Shown here piece after piece: positions 19,901 through 34,300 of a DNA stretch of 64,000 bases. This stretch comes from Phoebastria nigripes (Eukaryota; Chordata; Aves; Procellariiformes; Diomedeidae): NCBI GenBank assembly GCA_035582835.1, contig JAYKAV010000112.1, forward strand, positions 2,980,102 through 3,044,101. The letters run 5' to 3'. Every line of letters begins with the position of its first letter. Position 1 is the first letter of the stretch. The translations under genes were made by a program, and so were the position numbers. Below the pieces are notes generated by a model. That model did no database searches. It saw only the letters and a program-made list of their open reading frames with translations, and had not been told where the DNA came from.

Positions 19901-20500
19901 AAATGAAATAAAGAGGAAGAAAACATAGGCCTAGTAGCAGGAAAGACTTTGCAACACAGAGCTTGTTCTCCCTGCCTTGCAGAAACCCTGCTGGGGGGAA
20001 CAGGCTGTCCCTGCCTGCCAGCCCATGCAGTTTCTTAGTAGTCTCCCTCTGGGACTGCCCACTTGCTGAGAGGGAATTTACTCAAGACCCTACATATAGA
20101 AGCTGCAGGCACCAGGGCCCTCTTTTCTCATCCCAGGTTTAGTGAAGCCATATTGCCACAGATGCCTTCCACCAGTGAGCTTTTGGGGACGCCCTTCCAA
20201 GTGAGGGTTTTACCAGTGCGGATAGGGCAGGGGGTGTGGAAGGGGATCTCCCACTCTCTCCCCAAGCGAAGCAGTTGCAGAGCAGCAAAGGCTGTCGCAG
20301 ACCATGCCAGAAAGGACGTGAATGAGCACTGCTACTCTGTCAGCATGGTCCTTTGTGCAGAGCCCAGCTCACTAGAAAGAATTAAACTAAAGCATCCGGA
20401 TGCACGGCTATTTCATACACGTGCAAAGCTACACCGCATGAGCCAGGTATGTGCTGCTGCTTAGCTGTAGTCCAACCGTTTGCGCAGACACTTCACTGTG
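17000..20500. other. Gene gap, no gene recognised
   Basis: Moderately GC-rich up to about 18.0 kb, then more AT-rich. A 232-codon minus-strand open frame (17240-17938) overlaps plus-strand frames of 74-160 codons. None shows recognisable domains, so they are treated as composition effects. Part of the 20.5-20.96 kb stretch is expected to be CNGA3 3' UTR. Confidence 0.5.
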
Positions 20501-20543
20501 AAAGAATGAAAATTTTTGAGAAGCGTGGATGTGCATCCATGCA

Positions 20544-20549
20544 TTTAAT
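20544..20549 (-). promoter_or_regulatory. CNGA3: Possible CNGA3 poly(A) signal (ATTAAA on minus strand)
   Basis: Variant hexamer about 415 bases past the CNGA3 stop codon on the transcribed strand. I saw no canonical AATAAA closer to the stop on this strand. The true 3' end may lie further away. Confidence 0.2.
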
Positions 20550-20964
20550 TGGCTACTAAGTTAGCAAGGTAGAGCATGTACCCTGTAAATATTTTTTTAA
20601 GCCCTTAAAAAAACCCAATCTCTTCTACTTTAAGTACAATGCCTTCTTAACGCAACAGACGTGGGACGAGACAATGTATCAAGACCTACATGTACCATAC
20701 ATAACAGACGTTCTGAGCATGACTTGTAAGAAACCCACTCCCAGTACAAAAAAGTACCCAAATGCCAGACCAAAATCTCCCCCTAAGAAGGTGACAATGT
20801 TCTCTTTACAAGAAAATACTGCTTCAGTTAAAAATGCTAAAAACCATTCTCTTGAGTTCATATAAAAATAATCATGTCTACGTATGCACACACATATTTA
20901 CATACATTTATGGCTTTCACATGCTTCAACCTTCTCCAATAAATGAGGAAATATAAATACTCCA

Positions 20965-22373
20965 TTACTGCTTTTTCTCCTCCTCAGGTTTTTCTGCCTC
21001 TGCTTCTCCAACTGATAAGGTGCCACTACCGTATTTTTTCACTCGGGTTTCTACTCTGGCAAGTCTCTGCTTCACCTTTTGTTGAGATGAGGTGTATTCT
21101 GCCAACAGCCTAGCAAACCTAGTCTGCAGCGTATCCAGAGCTGTTTCAAGTCTTACTACTTTTTCTTCCAAGTCTTTTGGGTCAGCTCCTGCTTTTGCTG
21201 CTTCCTCATCTATTAAATTGTCTTTCATCAGAATTTGTCGCCCTTTCTCTTCCAGAGCCTTTTTGGCTTCTGGATATTCTGTGAGGGCTTCCATTAAATC
21301 ATCTTTAGACAAGCAGAACAAATCAGAATAACCAATACTCCTTATGTTGGCTGTCCTCCTGTTGCCAGATTTGCTACCTTTGATGTTTAGGATGCTGATT
21401 TCACCAAAGTAGCTGCCATCACTTAGGACTACAAATTGGGTTATGCCATCATCCGCCACCACAGCCAATTTCCCCTCTTTGATAATGTACATTTCTCTCC
21501 CAATATCTCCCTTTTTGCAAATGTAGTCCCCAGGACTGAAGACCGTAGGTTTCAGTTTCAGCACCAGCTCAATGAGAAGTCCAGCTTCACAATCCTGGAA
21601 TATACGGACTTTCTTCAGTGTGTCCAAATGGACATTGATGGCAATTTCAGCCTTCAACTTGTCAGGCAGATTTTTGAGAACTTCCTTCTCATCCACTGTT
21701 TTCTTGTTGGTCCAGAGGTAATCAAACCACTTAATAACCCTGGCTTCCAAATCCTTAGTCACTTTTCGGAAATGCATGTACTGTTTAATGGAATCGACCT
21801 TGGCCTGGAACTCTGCCCTGGAGGCATTCATGTTGGAAATCATGGAGCCCACGTTACCAACAATGGTAGCGAAGATCAGCACACCCACCAGGAAGTCAAT
21901 GACCACAAAGAGATACTCTTCATCTTTCACCGGGGGAGGTGTTTCTCCAATGGTTGTCAGCGTGAGTGTTGACCAGTACAGACTGTAAATGTACTTTCTA
22001 GACAGGCGCCCATACTCTGGAATGGACACGTTAGGGTAGACCCAAGAGTCGGTTCCAAATCCGATGAGCTTCGAAATTGCAAAGTATATACACGCGTTCC
22101 AGTGGATGATGATAAGAATATATAAGACAAGATTTCCAATACGAAACAGGTTTGGATAATTTGTCCTGGTTTCTGTACGGTCAAAAAACTCAAAAAGCCG
22201 AGAAATCCTCAGCAAGCGGTTAAATCGCAGTTCAGGGTAGTTCAAACCAAACTTCAAATATGCCAGGTCTGTTGGCAGAAGAGACAGCACATCCAGTTTG
22301 AACTGCGTAGTTTTGGTATAATGATCTCGTAATTTCTTTTCATCCTGAACTAGCAACCCTTGTTCAAGGAAGC
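20965..22373 (-). CDS. CNGA3: CNGA3 last coding exon (S3-S6, pore, C-linker, cGMP-binding domain, coiled coil)
   Basis: 1409 nt, residues 275-743, stop TAA at 20967-20965. The acceptor is ttattctttgaag at 22374-22375. It carries S3-S6, the pore [12 protein letters not shown], the A' helix region [22 protein letters not shown], the cyclic-nucleotide-binding beta roll with [17 protein letters not shown] and FGEISIL, RRTANI, the C-helix [15 protein letters not shown], and a coiled coil [19 protein letters not shown]. The tail is acidic and basic ([13 protein letters not shown]). The frame is open throughout. Confidence 0.98.
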
Positions 22374-25300
22374 CTTCAAAGAATAAAAATACATATTTTA
22401 CTTGTTAGAATAAAAGCACAGTTCACAATTACCATCAACAGTACTGAGTGACTTACATTTCAGATACCTGAGAACATTAAAACTTGTACTGTTATGNATA
22501 CAGACATTGATACACTATGGGTTCACTTAATGAAAAATACTTAATTGCAAATTTAAATATTTCAATATTTCAAGTTTCAAAGCTGATATATAATGATGTA
22601 GAGCAATGACTCTATTATNACCACAGTGCTCCCCACAGTTTTCCACTCTATTCTGGGACAGCTGTATCTTTGTCTTTTAAGTATCTTTGCAAAAAGAATG
22701 GGGAGATTCGAATGTCTCATTTTTCATGAATCATTGGCATGAGTCATAACTAAAGTTAAGCAAGTGTTAAGCAATTGTGCATAAAATTGGAGAGGATTAT
22801 TTTTAAATAAACACCAAGAATAAGTAGGTGTACTGGATTGGGGTTTTTTTCAGAACAATATAGATACCCCTGAGATAACGAAATCCATTTTTTTTTCCCC
22901 TGAGCCATGCTTTTTCTCTTGTTAAAAAGATGTTAAAAGTGACAGGATTTTCCTTTTCGTTCGGGGAAAATGGTTTACACTTTTTTTGTGGTTCTAGCGA
23001 GAGAGCTACTAAGTAGAATTTTGTACATTGGTATCCCTTCATTCAAAAGACTTTGAAAAGTATTATATTTTAAGAATTATTAGAAGACATAAACTGTGGT
23101 AAGAGACTTTAAAACAAACTGCATCTGTGTAAGAGTTCTCATAGAAAGGCTGCCTGAGCAGTACAGCTGCAGTGCTATTTTGTACCTCTGAAAGCTCAAG
23201 GCATTGAAAATGTTCTAGAGGGAACAGCCTATGCACTGCAAAATACTTGTTGCAATTGCAAGTGGAGATGTCAAACTGTCTGCCCACTAGGCCAGTCAGG
23301 AGGAAAAGTCCACTGAGAGAAAAGCAAAACATTCCCTGTATATCAGGGATTATCACATTTTGCTAATCCCTTAGTAATCTACAAGCAGCAGCTTTCTCAG
23401 GGAAGCATCTGCTGAGGAAGACCAAGCAGCATGTCCTTCTGCCCTACATAGCACGGCTGTATTTCTGGAATGTGTGCATATCTGTACAGCTGCCTCATGT
23501 ATATGNGTGTATCTGTCTTTGGGTATCTGCAAAGTGATGGTGACTACAAGTGGAAGTAGTTCCTGTGCCATTAGTGTGTTAGCTCCCAGAAAACTCCTGG
23601 AAGAGTTGGTCAAATATGCCCTTATTAACAGAGTTATGCAACTAAACAGAAAAGTTGGCCAGGCAGATGAATTTCTGACTCAAAATTATTAAAAATAACT
23701 TTGAAAACACCTTCCNANGGAAGGGAGATAAAAGCCCCTCAGCAATTTTTTGTCCCCTCACAGAACTGGANTCCTATAGTAAAACCTTTCAAAAGNATCA
23801 AAATGCAGGGTATGCTAAACATGACCAGCTGCTGAGACATTAANCTTTTCTGCTTCACAGTCCACAGTCACTAAATAGGTGAAATACAGTGAAACAGGCC
23901 CTGCAGCTAGACAGTAGTGCGCCACAGAGAAGCTGCCATGGATCATGGTAGTTGTGGGGCTACCGAGATCCCAGTTCGAAGCCAATCCCTGCCCTTAGAC
24001 AGCAGGGGGGGTCACACTCTTTCCCAAAGGCTTCCAGGACCTTTGTCCCCAGGGCAGATGGACCTTGCAGACTTACAGAAGGCAACAGGCACTAGCAGAG
24101 CCAGGAAGGGTTGTTAAGTGAGTTGACAAAGATTTCATCACCTAAAAGATGCGACTCCCATATTTGAGTACCTGAAACTGCAGCAGACACCTGCACTGAA
24201 GTGTTGAGGAGATCCCTGTGGCAATTCTGCAGTTCCTATCCAGGCCTGCAAAGCCAGCCTTCTAACCATGCTTTAACAGCTGTACAATCATTATCGGGAC
24301 ATTCCTGGAAAATTTATAACTTGCATTGCCTGTACATGCCCAATTTCTGCTCAGTCCTTTCCCATTACAATAACAGATATAACTGCAGAAGAGATGCAGT
24401 TAGTGGGCATGGTTGACTTTTTAACTACACAAAGAAGATGAAGGATCCCCCCCCCCCGCCCAAAAAAAAAGAGTCAGTCTTGTGATTTAGGCTTCTATCT
24501 GAAATAGACTTTCCTGTTGAACGAGGTACTTGCTAAGTTTAAGAATTTGGCTTGCTATGAGTTTTGTGCTTCCCAAAGTGACAGCATTTTTAGCCTCTGT
24601 CTTGTAATTATGTTTACAACTTGTCACAATACACGCAAGCCATAATTAATGTCAAGCTGTCAGCATGATTTAAAAAAAAAAAAAAAGAAGAACATGTAAA
24701 AATCAAAGATTTAAAAGAACTCTCATTTTTATAGTGATCAGTGCAGTTTTGGACCCTTTCAAGGGACATTTTGGGGCTGCGTCTGTACCAGTAAATAGAA
24801 CAAGCCAGGAAACATTTTCTGGTGCTGAGATCAGCTACCATGACAGCTTCTATTCACATGTAAGTTCTCCCAGCCCCCTCCAAAAATGACACCATGAACA
24901 ACACCCAACCTCTGCTGTCCTCCCAGCTGTGCCCAGACACTGCTTGAGNGAGTGCTAGCTGGCATAGACCAAAGTGCATGCACCAAAGTACATCAAGGAC
25001 TATTTTAGCAATTTAATGGTATGGTTCACTGTATGTCATTGCTTAGGCCTATATTATGACCTTGTTTAGTTTAAAACATATACCCCTTAAGGCTAGAATC
25101 TGTATCAGCTGGGCACGCTCAAATATGAAATCTTCTCAGCCTGTCTGGACTACGGAAACAGGGATGGGAAGATGAAGAGAACCACTTCACACATGACATG
25201 GCACGGTCCTCACAGATCCTTTAGGTTCACNCTTTCTTCAGAAAGGCAGGACCTGAGCAGAGGTGCCTGGGTTAATCCCATACTACCACCCTCCTGTGTT

Positions 25301-28300
25301 AACCCTATACCACCACCAAGCAGTCGGAGACCCAGCCAGGACCTCGCAAAGGCTGCAGGAAATACAGCTGGTGGCAGAGGGGCAGCACTGCCGGTTCCAG
25401 GCAGAAGACTGCAGACTGGAGGCTGAGATGGGTGCCAGGTCTTGCACCTGACCAACTCAATAATCACTTCTGAACAGGATGCTAAACAACTTGGCTAAGA
25501 AAGCAGCACGTGTGGGGTGCAGTTGGTTTCTTGCCCACTCCAATGAGCACAAGCAATATATCATGCACAGAGTGATCATGATATGTAAAGTGCCTTATTC
25601 TCCCTTCCCCACACAGCCTGTGACAGTGGCTATTCAGTCAGCNTCTGGCATGCCTATTAAGCACTGATAGAACTGAATTTAGAGACAAGTGAATTGCAGG
25701 TGTTGGGATGTCCAGCCTTAAAACAATCCAAGCTGGTCAGACACTTCATCTTCCCAAAGCCTCCATTGTTGGGTTCTGCTGGAGACAGGATACTACACTG
25801 GTCAGACCCCACAGGGGAATTTCTGTTTCCAGCCTTTATATTCATGCTGTATCTGAAAACACTGTAAAACCCCAGAAAGACTCACCTGTCCTGAATCTGA
25901 CAAACATGTCAAGAATATAGATGATATCAGAGCTATAATCCAAGAACAGCCATAATTTAATATGGTCAACTTGTAGCTCATCAAAGCAGGCTCTAAAGAA
26001 ACAAAGATACAAAAAAAAAAAAATTACACCAACTGCGTAAGCAGAGCACTTGCAATGTGTGTCCTAGCAGCATGTTAATGCACATTACTGGCACTGAAAA
26101 ATTAAGGGCAGCATATCTCCACGCCTAGACATCTGCACACTAGAGCTATGCCTAAACAGACACTAGGATCTTTCAGAATTCAAAAGTGTTTAGGCCAGGA
26201 GCAAAACTCAAACACATATATTACTCCACAAGTGCACTTATGGAGTAATACACATATCCCTACAATTAAACATGCATCAGATTTCATGGGATACACATCT
26301 CCATTAAGATAATTCCCAAATAAAAGATTTGTTTCTGAGTGGCAAGCCAACCTCATCTCTCCCTGCCATCTGACACAGCCTAACTGAACCATTTCCACAG
26401 CACTCCGTTACTTTGACTCAAACTGATTTCCACATTTTACAAGGGAAAATAAATACTCGAGTAAAATCCTCGTGCCCTTCAAGCATTTATAGATGCATGA
26501 TATTAATTTAAGATGACCCAACACTGCCCACACCCCGCCCTTCTGTTCTCTACTGAGCTATTGGAAGACCTCTCTCTAGCAGTGGTTACTGAGCCTACAG
26601 TGGCCAAGGCACATCTCTGTAGCTAGCCAGTAGGTGGCACACAAAGGCCACAGCCAGCGCTCATGAGGACGCTCATTACAAGTTACAACAAATTGTTTTT
26701 AGACAAAAAGATAAAAAGAAACATTGGCCATCTATTCCCAGTGGTATATATATCGTATATCCCTAAGGGTATATGAACTGTAAATCTTCTAGGTAAGCCA
26801 CCCAAAAAATACCGCAGGGAGATAAGAGGATGATTTACATAGGAAACATAATGAGACACTAAATTTGAAACCTAAAATTATTATTAACTTAAATCCATAC
26901 CTGCACACTATCATACACCAGTTATAGAACACGGGTGCTGCAATTATGGTCAGCCAGTTGTAGTAAATATTGCTTGAAGGATCTATCACAAAGATCTCTT
27001 TTTTCTTCCTGGAAAGTAAAACATGCAGATTTACACTGGAAATGTAACGAAGTGACCTGCTGGATCTCCCTCTTCTGGAGGCTGATCATCTCATGATGAA
27101 CTCACAGCTGCCTAGGACGAGAAAGTATCCATGCAGGCAGCTCCAGGTGAGATACCAAATATTAACTTCATCCCATTTGACATGCTCTATTTATTTGCTT
27201 GACCCAACTTTGGAAAAAGTAAGTGAGAGTGGAAAGAAAAACACAGACATTCACATTGCCCAGGCTGAAACCACAGCCTTTCTGCATATGACCCCCACTG
27301 AAAAAAAGTAAAATGTTAAATGTTTCTTATCATCATTCCAGCTAGAAGGCTATGATCCATTGCTAGAGGAGGAGCCTTCCTTTGCAGATTAATTTTGATG
27401 TTTTTGGCAAATCCTATTATGGAAATGACTATGAGCACGCATTTAAACAAGTAAAACACATATGTATTCAAATACATGTTTATACAAGTAAGACTCTGTG
27501 TGTGCATACACACATATAGTGTGTGACTAGAACTAAAACACATATTACTATGTAAAAGCAAATTTCACACATTCACAGTCCTGGCTCCCTAGGCCTTACA
27601 ACAATGAAAGATGCTAAATGAAGCGTACAGGCCTGGAATTTAAAGAAGATTTAAAGAACAGCATGGCTAATGGCACATGTAGAGTATGCTCAGAAGTGCC
27701 TTTCCCCAGCACGAGAAAGGTTGATATGGAATAGACAGCAATTAGGCATGTTGTATGTAATCAGAGGAAATACGCATTAGTTGATTCCAACAGCAACATG
27801 TGATAGTGCGGTCTGTGAACTGTATAATAGTGTGGGAAATATGTGACTGGGCAATGTTTGGATATGTATTTGTGTGACTTTTCCTAATCTCCAAGAATGT
27901 AAATATATTAAAATGTAATGATAATTTATTTCATATTTGTGTGTATTTCTGGCATTATCCCTGCTATCAGTTGAATGTCCAGATGATAATGTTAGTAAAG
28001 GAAGCAGCTTTAATCTAAAAAGTATTTACTTTGCCATCTTCACAACAGGTTTTGAGCCATTTCTTCTAAAAAACTGGTCACCACCTCAAAACTGGTGACC
28101 ATGAAATATGGTCTTCATATGACAGAGTACACTACCTTCTAGACATTTATTTTCTTTGCCAAAATGTTTTAAAACGCTTTAGGCTACTGCAAAGCTCAGG
28201 CTCTCACTACATAGTAATTGAAGCCAAAAGAGAATCCTTAGAACAAAGGCTTTCTAATCAAACAAAGCTTTGATTAAGAAAGTCAAGATCTTGAGATCAA

Positions 28301-31300
28301 GCATTTGGAAGCGATTCCTAACTACATGTCTCCATGCCTACATAGCACATGCCACCATATACATACATATAAACTTGCAGCATATTACTCTAACACACTC
28401 CTTAACTGTGAAGTCCACCCAAATGCATTCTCCTTTTATCTGCTATCATTGTTATTTTTAATGACTGGTAATACTAAATTGTACTATGTTTGGGTCAGCT
28501 TTGGGGGAACAAAACAAGAGCAGGATCCATTTCTGTCAAAAGCATTCAAATAATCTCGTTTTGTTGCAGAAATACAGCATCTCCTAATCAGCAGAAGCAA
28601 ACTTTAGTGATCACTAGTAATGAACTGCACCATATTAAGTAATTAAATATGCTAGTCAGTGTAATAACTAAGCTTATTAGTTAATCTGTAATTTTCTACA
28701 TGTACGATTTTTGCTCTTTGTCTAAACCAGACTTTTGGTTCATCTGCTCTGAATCATTACGGACATTCTGGAACAATGAAAAGCCTGTGCAGATCTGCAA
28801 AGCAGGCTGCTGTCCTAAAATGCCCTCATAGTAAAAAAGTGATCTTCAACAGCAAATCAAAGTGAGCAGAGGTAGCTGAATTCCCTTTTACTGACCTAGG
28901 AAGCTGTTCGTGACAGGTCTAAACACAGGTCTTAAAGATGCAACAAGTTTGTTGAGCAGTTGCACCTTTCCAAGGGGGAAAACGTATTAAAGATTTGACA
29001 GGCTAACATTCTGCAGCCTACAGAACAGTAATTGTCGTGGAAGTGTTACAATGAAATGCCATACCATACTTTGTAGTGTAGGAGGTGTGTTACAAACCAT
29101 TCATTCTTTATACTTACTCTTCTTCTTTTTTATCATCTTTTTTGTCATCTTTTTTGTCATCTTTCTTTTCCTCTTTCTTTTCCTTTTTCTTTTCCTCTTT
29201 CTTTTCCTCCTTCTTTTCCTCCTTCTTTTCCTCTTTTTTCTCCTCTTTAACCTCTTTCTTTTCTTCCTTTTTGCTGTACAACATAATGTAAGGCTTAGCA
29301 ATATTACCGATATTCTAGCAGTTAAGGGAGAGGGTGGATGTTGAGGTACAGGAAACTAGACTAGACTCCAGAGAGAGTAGGACAGGGATCCAGCTGGTAA
29401 AAATGGTTTACAGGCTGAGGCCTCTCGAACTGACACCACCACACTATCACATCAGGTAACCAGCTGGCTGATTCTGTGCATTAGTCACCCACACTTTCTT
29501 GACCTTTTCACAGACATCAGTGTACCAGGCTGATTTTAATTAAATGCTTCCAGTTTGTTTCATTCTTTAGAACTCAGCCATTTAAAAAGAAATCTATCAA
29601 ATGGTAACAGAACTTGAAATGGCTTAACAAACTGTCAAGATCCTTTGCATATCCGAAACCTCACAGTGACTGTCTGAAGCTTTAATGGTAATTAAATGAA
29701 ATGAGGCTGAATTTCCTCTCACAGTTCTTTAAAACCAACATAGCTATAATTAATTAATTACCTCTGGCTTCAACAATTGCCTTGGAGAAGAATCCCAGTC
29801 AATGTTTGAACAAAAGCAGCAAATGTAGAGAGAGGAGGTGGGCCTCATTTAACTACATAGCAGTCATTTTATAAATGCTTTATAGTCAACATGATTAAGC
29901 CAGTCTATTTTAGACCTCTACAGTAGAGATCTACTGTATCCACAAGATAGTCCATATCTCATAGTCCATATCTACAAGATGACTTGTGCCCCAAAAGCAT
30001 TTTTTTCTTTCCATCAACTGTAAAGGAAGAATGGATTGCCTAGTTCAGATGCGGGTGTCTATGTGTGATCAGAGGAGCCATGCCCAAGTTGCTCTGCCTG
30101 TATCCGATTGCCACTGTATTCAAAGGCTGAGCATTAAGCATGAAGTTCCATCCTTGCTAAAATCAATGGGAATTTTGCCTAGACTTAATGGAATCATGAT
30201 TGTCCCTGTGTTTATTAATTGCTTTTCACACAATAAAGTAAAATATGGACCATTTTACATAATTATACCCTACCATTCCATAGTATCCAGTACAGACCCA
30301 AGCTGCAAGATTTAATTCCAGATCTGGATTTTCATACTGTTCAAGTATGTACAGCCTTTAGCTCATTAGAATGTGATAAGCCAGATATAAAGATGGATCT
30401 GACTTTCCCCATTCTTAGGTTTGTCTGAACAGAAGAGTCTCGAGCTACGTTAACTTATGCAGATAGGCCCACGCATCCTCTTCAAAACTGCAGAAAGTTA
30501 ACGTCTTTCCTAAGATTCTGTCAATACTTAATCTTAGAGCTAAATTTGCTACATGCATTGGTCAAGAATCATGTAAGCTGAAGAACTGCACTCATTTGCA
30601 CAAGCAGAAAATCCATCATCTGAGATCTCCCTGTTTTGTATTTGAAATTTCTTTATTCCTTGAAGCAGAAAGTGTCCCCATTGGTTAGACAGAAAAGACT
30701 TAACGTTCCTGACACTACAGTGTATGTGGATAACGCATATATAAACATAACTCTCCACACATAAGGTCTAGTTTGGATCAAAGCCATGGACTCCTGCTCC
30801 CATGGCAGCTACGTGTTCTCCTCTGAACTGCCAAGATTGGGTCAGACTCTCCCCTTGCACTGGTGTCAATAAAGGACAAATTAGTTCAATGACAGCAACA
30901 TCCCAGAGCAAAGACAGAATACGTAATAACAGTTGAAAAAGTGCTGCTCACAGGATTTGAACAAACAGGTAAAAAGCTTAGTGAGCTCACTTGTGCTTTT
31001 CATGTATACTTGCTCTTATTACTCAGATCAGAAAAAGTCTACGCTGTGAATGGCAAGTCCTGTCTATGAACGTGCTTGTTACAGGGAGAAAGAAGCACTC
31101 CAAGGGAGAAGACAACAGTCACCAATTTTAAGGTAGTAGTAGCTTTCACCTATCAGCAATGAGCACCTGTTCCAATTCTTACCCTTAGACATTTCCATAG
31201 TGATGCTGCACCACAGTGTAATTCCGAAAAGCCCAGACTCATTTGCTAAAAAATGCTGAGGTCCTACACTCCTCCATGTCCAGGGAAATACCTACCAAGC

Positions 31301-34300
31301 TGACCAACACCACTGAAACCTTTAAAATTATACACTGCAAGGGAGCATAACTGGAGGAGAAAAGAACCTTTGGGCTGACCGATCTTTACATGCATCTCAA
31401 CTCAAAGAAGCAGTTTTTCATTTACCAAGGCTGATTTCTACACAGCAGTGGGAACTGCCACTCAAGTATTTATTTCTCTGCCACTGACCCCCCTGGACTT
31501 TTATGGCTTCTTTTTCAAATCTGCCCCAAAAACCCCTCCTTCCTATTTAAAAAACATGTCAGGATTTCACTGCACATTACTATGCATGGTGCCTGATCTA
31601 AAGGCCAATTCACAGTTGCTGTTGTTAGCATTAACATAGCTCCTCAATAATTCAAATGCCTGGCATTCTTACCAGAAAGGAAGAACTATGAGTAACATAA
31701 TTTTCAAAGGGTAGGGCCACTGTACATTTGTGGATGTTGTTATGCAGGGAAAAGTAGGTTGAGATAGAGAATCAATCAAAAAGTCTCAGCAGTGGTGAAC
31801 TTTGTAGGGAATATTTTGACAATTCCAACTTCCTCCTACATTTTGTTTTAAAGAAGAGAAAAAACATTATTTCACACAGCATCTAATGCCAATACTTCTT
31901 TTTCTCTGGCCTGAGATCTCTCCTACAAACTCATCTGTCAACTACAGGTATTTTTTGTAAGTGAGATTCTTCCATGTCTGTGGCCTCTGTTCATCTCTCT
32001 ATTGTGGTTACTCCCAACTTATCATACTCCCACCTACTTGTAGTCTGGCAGTGGAAGTCACTCAGAGGAAAAGGTTGGCCATAATCAGAGACTTGAAAGC
32101 AGCACCTATAGCTCCCCAAGGGCAGGCACTCTTAGTCTTTAACATAATGAAAAACCCAAAGCTTCAAAAAGACCTGCATCTTTTTTTCTTTATCAGTGCT
32201 ACTGAGTAAACTGGAATCCAGTAACTAATAAAACAGCTGTTTGTGCCTGTCCTCCTTCACAGCAACACAGTGGCATCCATTCTGTGTTTCCAGCATGTTA
32301 AAAGGAGTACGCACCTTCAGACTTAGAAAACATGTCTTCATCAGCTCCTATAAAAACACTGTCATAGTCTTTGAATGAGTCAAGTATTTGCATTTCTCAT
32401 CTGTCAAGCACTTTGCAAATCAAGTATGTTTCAGACTGTCAGGCAGGTAGACAGACAGGTGTTGTCTTCATTTAAAAATAATGAAACATTGGAAGGATGA
32501 AAGTTTTGCCCAAGGTACATGAGTCATTGTCAGAAACAGAGTAAGAAAGCAGTATTTCCATCCTAATTGGTCCTTTGGGCCCTGACTAGCAGGCTAGGCT
32601 CCAGGCTTTTAGCACTTTTTTTATACCAGTCTAAATAAAATTCTGCACATTTCTGCCACTGTTCACTGCACACTGATTTTCCTTTTTAATAAAAGTTATG
32701 TAAACCAAACCAAAAAGTTGCTTCAGGAGCAGGAAGCCCTCTTGTCCAGGTATGTGCACAAAGGTTTTGCAGCATCATTTAAAATGTACAGTTTGAGCTC
32801 GCCCGTGATGGAACTATTTGGATTAAAAAACCAAGAGTTTCCTAAAAGTATTCTGACATAANCAGAAACTGTCCTGATTATTTTTAATTTTTGTTTTCAT
32901 CTGGAAAGCAATGAAAAAAATTAACTATCATCATGCGTGAGAACAGATCTGCTGCTGGATGCTACAGAGTAGATATGTCCTCAGATAGCTGTGGTCTAAG
33001 ACATGCAACAAACATTGGTGTTGGGTGATTTTAAATTACAGGAACCCTTCACCTTTTCAAGAGATTTCTCTTCNGTATAACATTGTGAAATATCTTGTCA
33101 AATACATAAAATAGACTCCAAAGGACAGCTTCTGTCAGAGCTTCTGTTGCAATGCAAGCCTTATTATGTTGCCCATCACTCTCTCTACATCTACACCAAC
33201 AATATCTGCTGAACTGAAACACACATTTTAAAAAGATGGTTAGTTGTCATTTGGACTGCACATGTGAGTGTTTTCTTGGTACCCTGATCAGTATCCACTT
33301 CTCATTTCACAACATGAAATTTTTGGGACACTTGATTGGCAAAAAGGGACTAGTATGTTAAAAGAGGAAAATCACTATTAGAAAATTAATACATGAATCT
33401 CNTTTAAAAACTGAAGAATTAATAAATCAATTGGCAATGCAGTAAAACCAGCCANCTGAGCTAGAGAGGTAAGGGTAACTTCAGACAAAAAGAAGTTCAC
33501 AGGGAGCATGAAGGATGCTTTTCATACTAAGAAAACTAGATCTTCCTTTATAATTAAACTATATCCTTAGGAAAGNCTTAGGAAGAGATAAGGAGTTTAT
33601 ACTACAAATGTTACTAGGCTGGAAAGGGAAAAAGAGAAGGAGCTAGTAGTAGAAAGGTGTTTGGAAGTTATCAGTACTTACTCTTCGTTGGTGTTGTTGC
33701 TATAGTTGACATTAAACCTGGCCAAGGGCCAGTGACTGCAGCAAGTTAAATAAAACACATTAAAGAGTGTAAAGACTGTTGGTATTTCATACACATTTAC
33801 TGACATGACGGACTGACTTACTAGCTTCTACATACGCACTGATAAGATTAGGAAGGTCAACTTTGACTGCAGTGATAAGTCCCTTTGCATAACTATTTCA
33901 AGGCACGAGTTTCTTTTTACCATGTGCTTGGCATACACATTTGTGACCACATCTGATGTCTGAGGCTTGTTCTCAGGCGTATTAGTGCATGGCAACATGC
34001 ATCTCACTATTTTTAGCCCTGTACTCATTTGGCTACTATTTTAAGCTTTCTTCAATCCTTTCAAGTCTTCACAGATGCAGTGCCAAGGCTTGTGGATAAG
34101 TAACAAGCATACCTACCATTGTTGCAGAACTAAGCCTTCATGATAGAACAATTACTGTCACATGGCAACAGTGTAAAACTGAGAAGGCAAGGATGGATAC
34201 TCCCAAATTCACTTCTTCCAATAGCCTTATACAGAGGCTTGTTGGCCCAGGATCAATGTTGTCCTCTCTACTTTGAATCTACAGTTGCTACTGATCCAGA

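Noticed and set aside
21436..21972. 178-codon plus-strand frame
   Set aside because: Antisense shadow of the large CNGA3 exon.
29051..29344. Plus-strand F/L/S-rich frames and a minus-strand K/R-rich frame
   Set aside because: They are off-frame readings of the AG-rich CNGA3 exon 5. Neighbouring exon phases fix the K/E/D frame.
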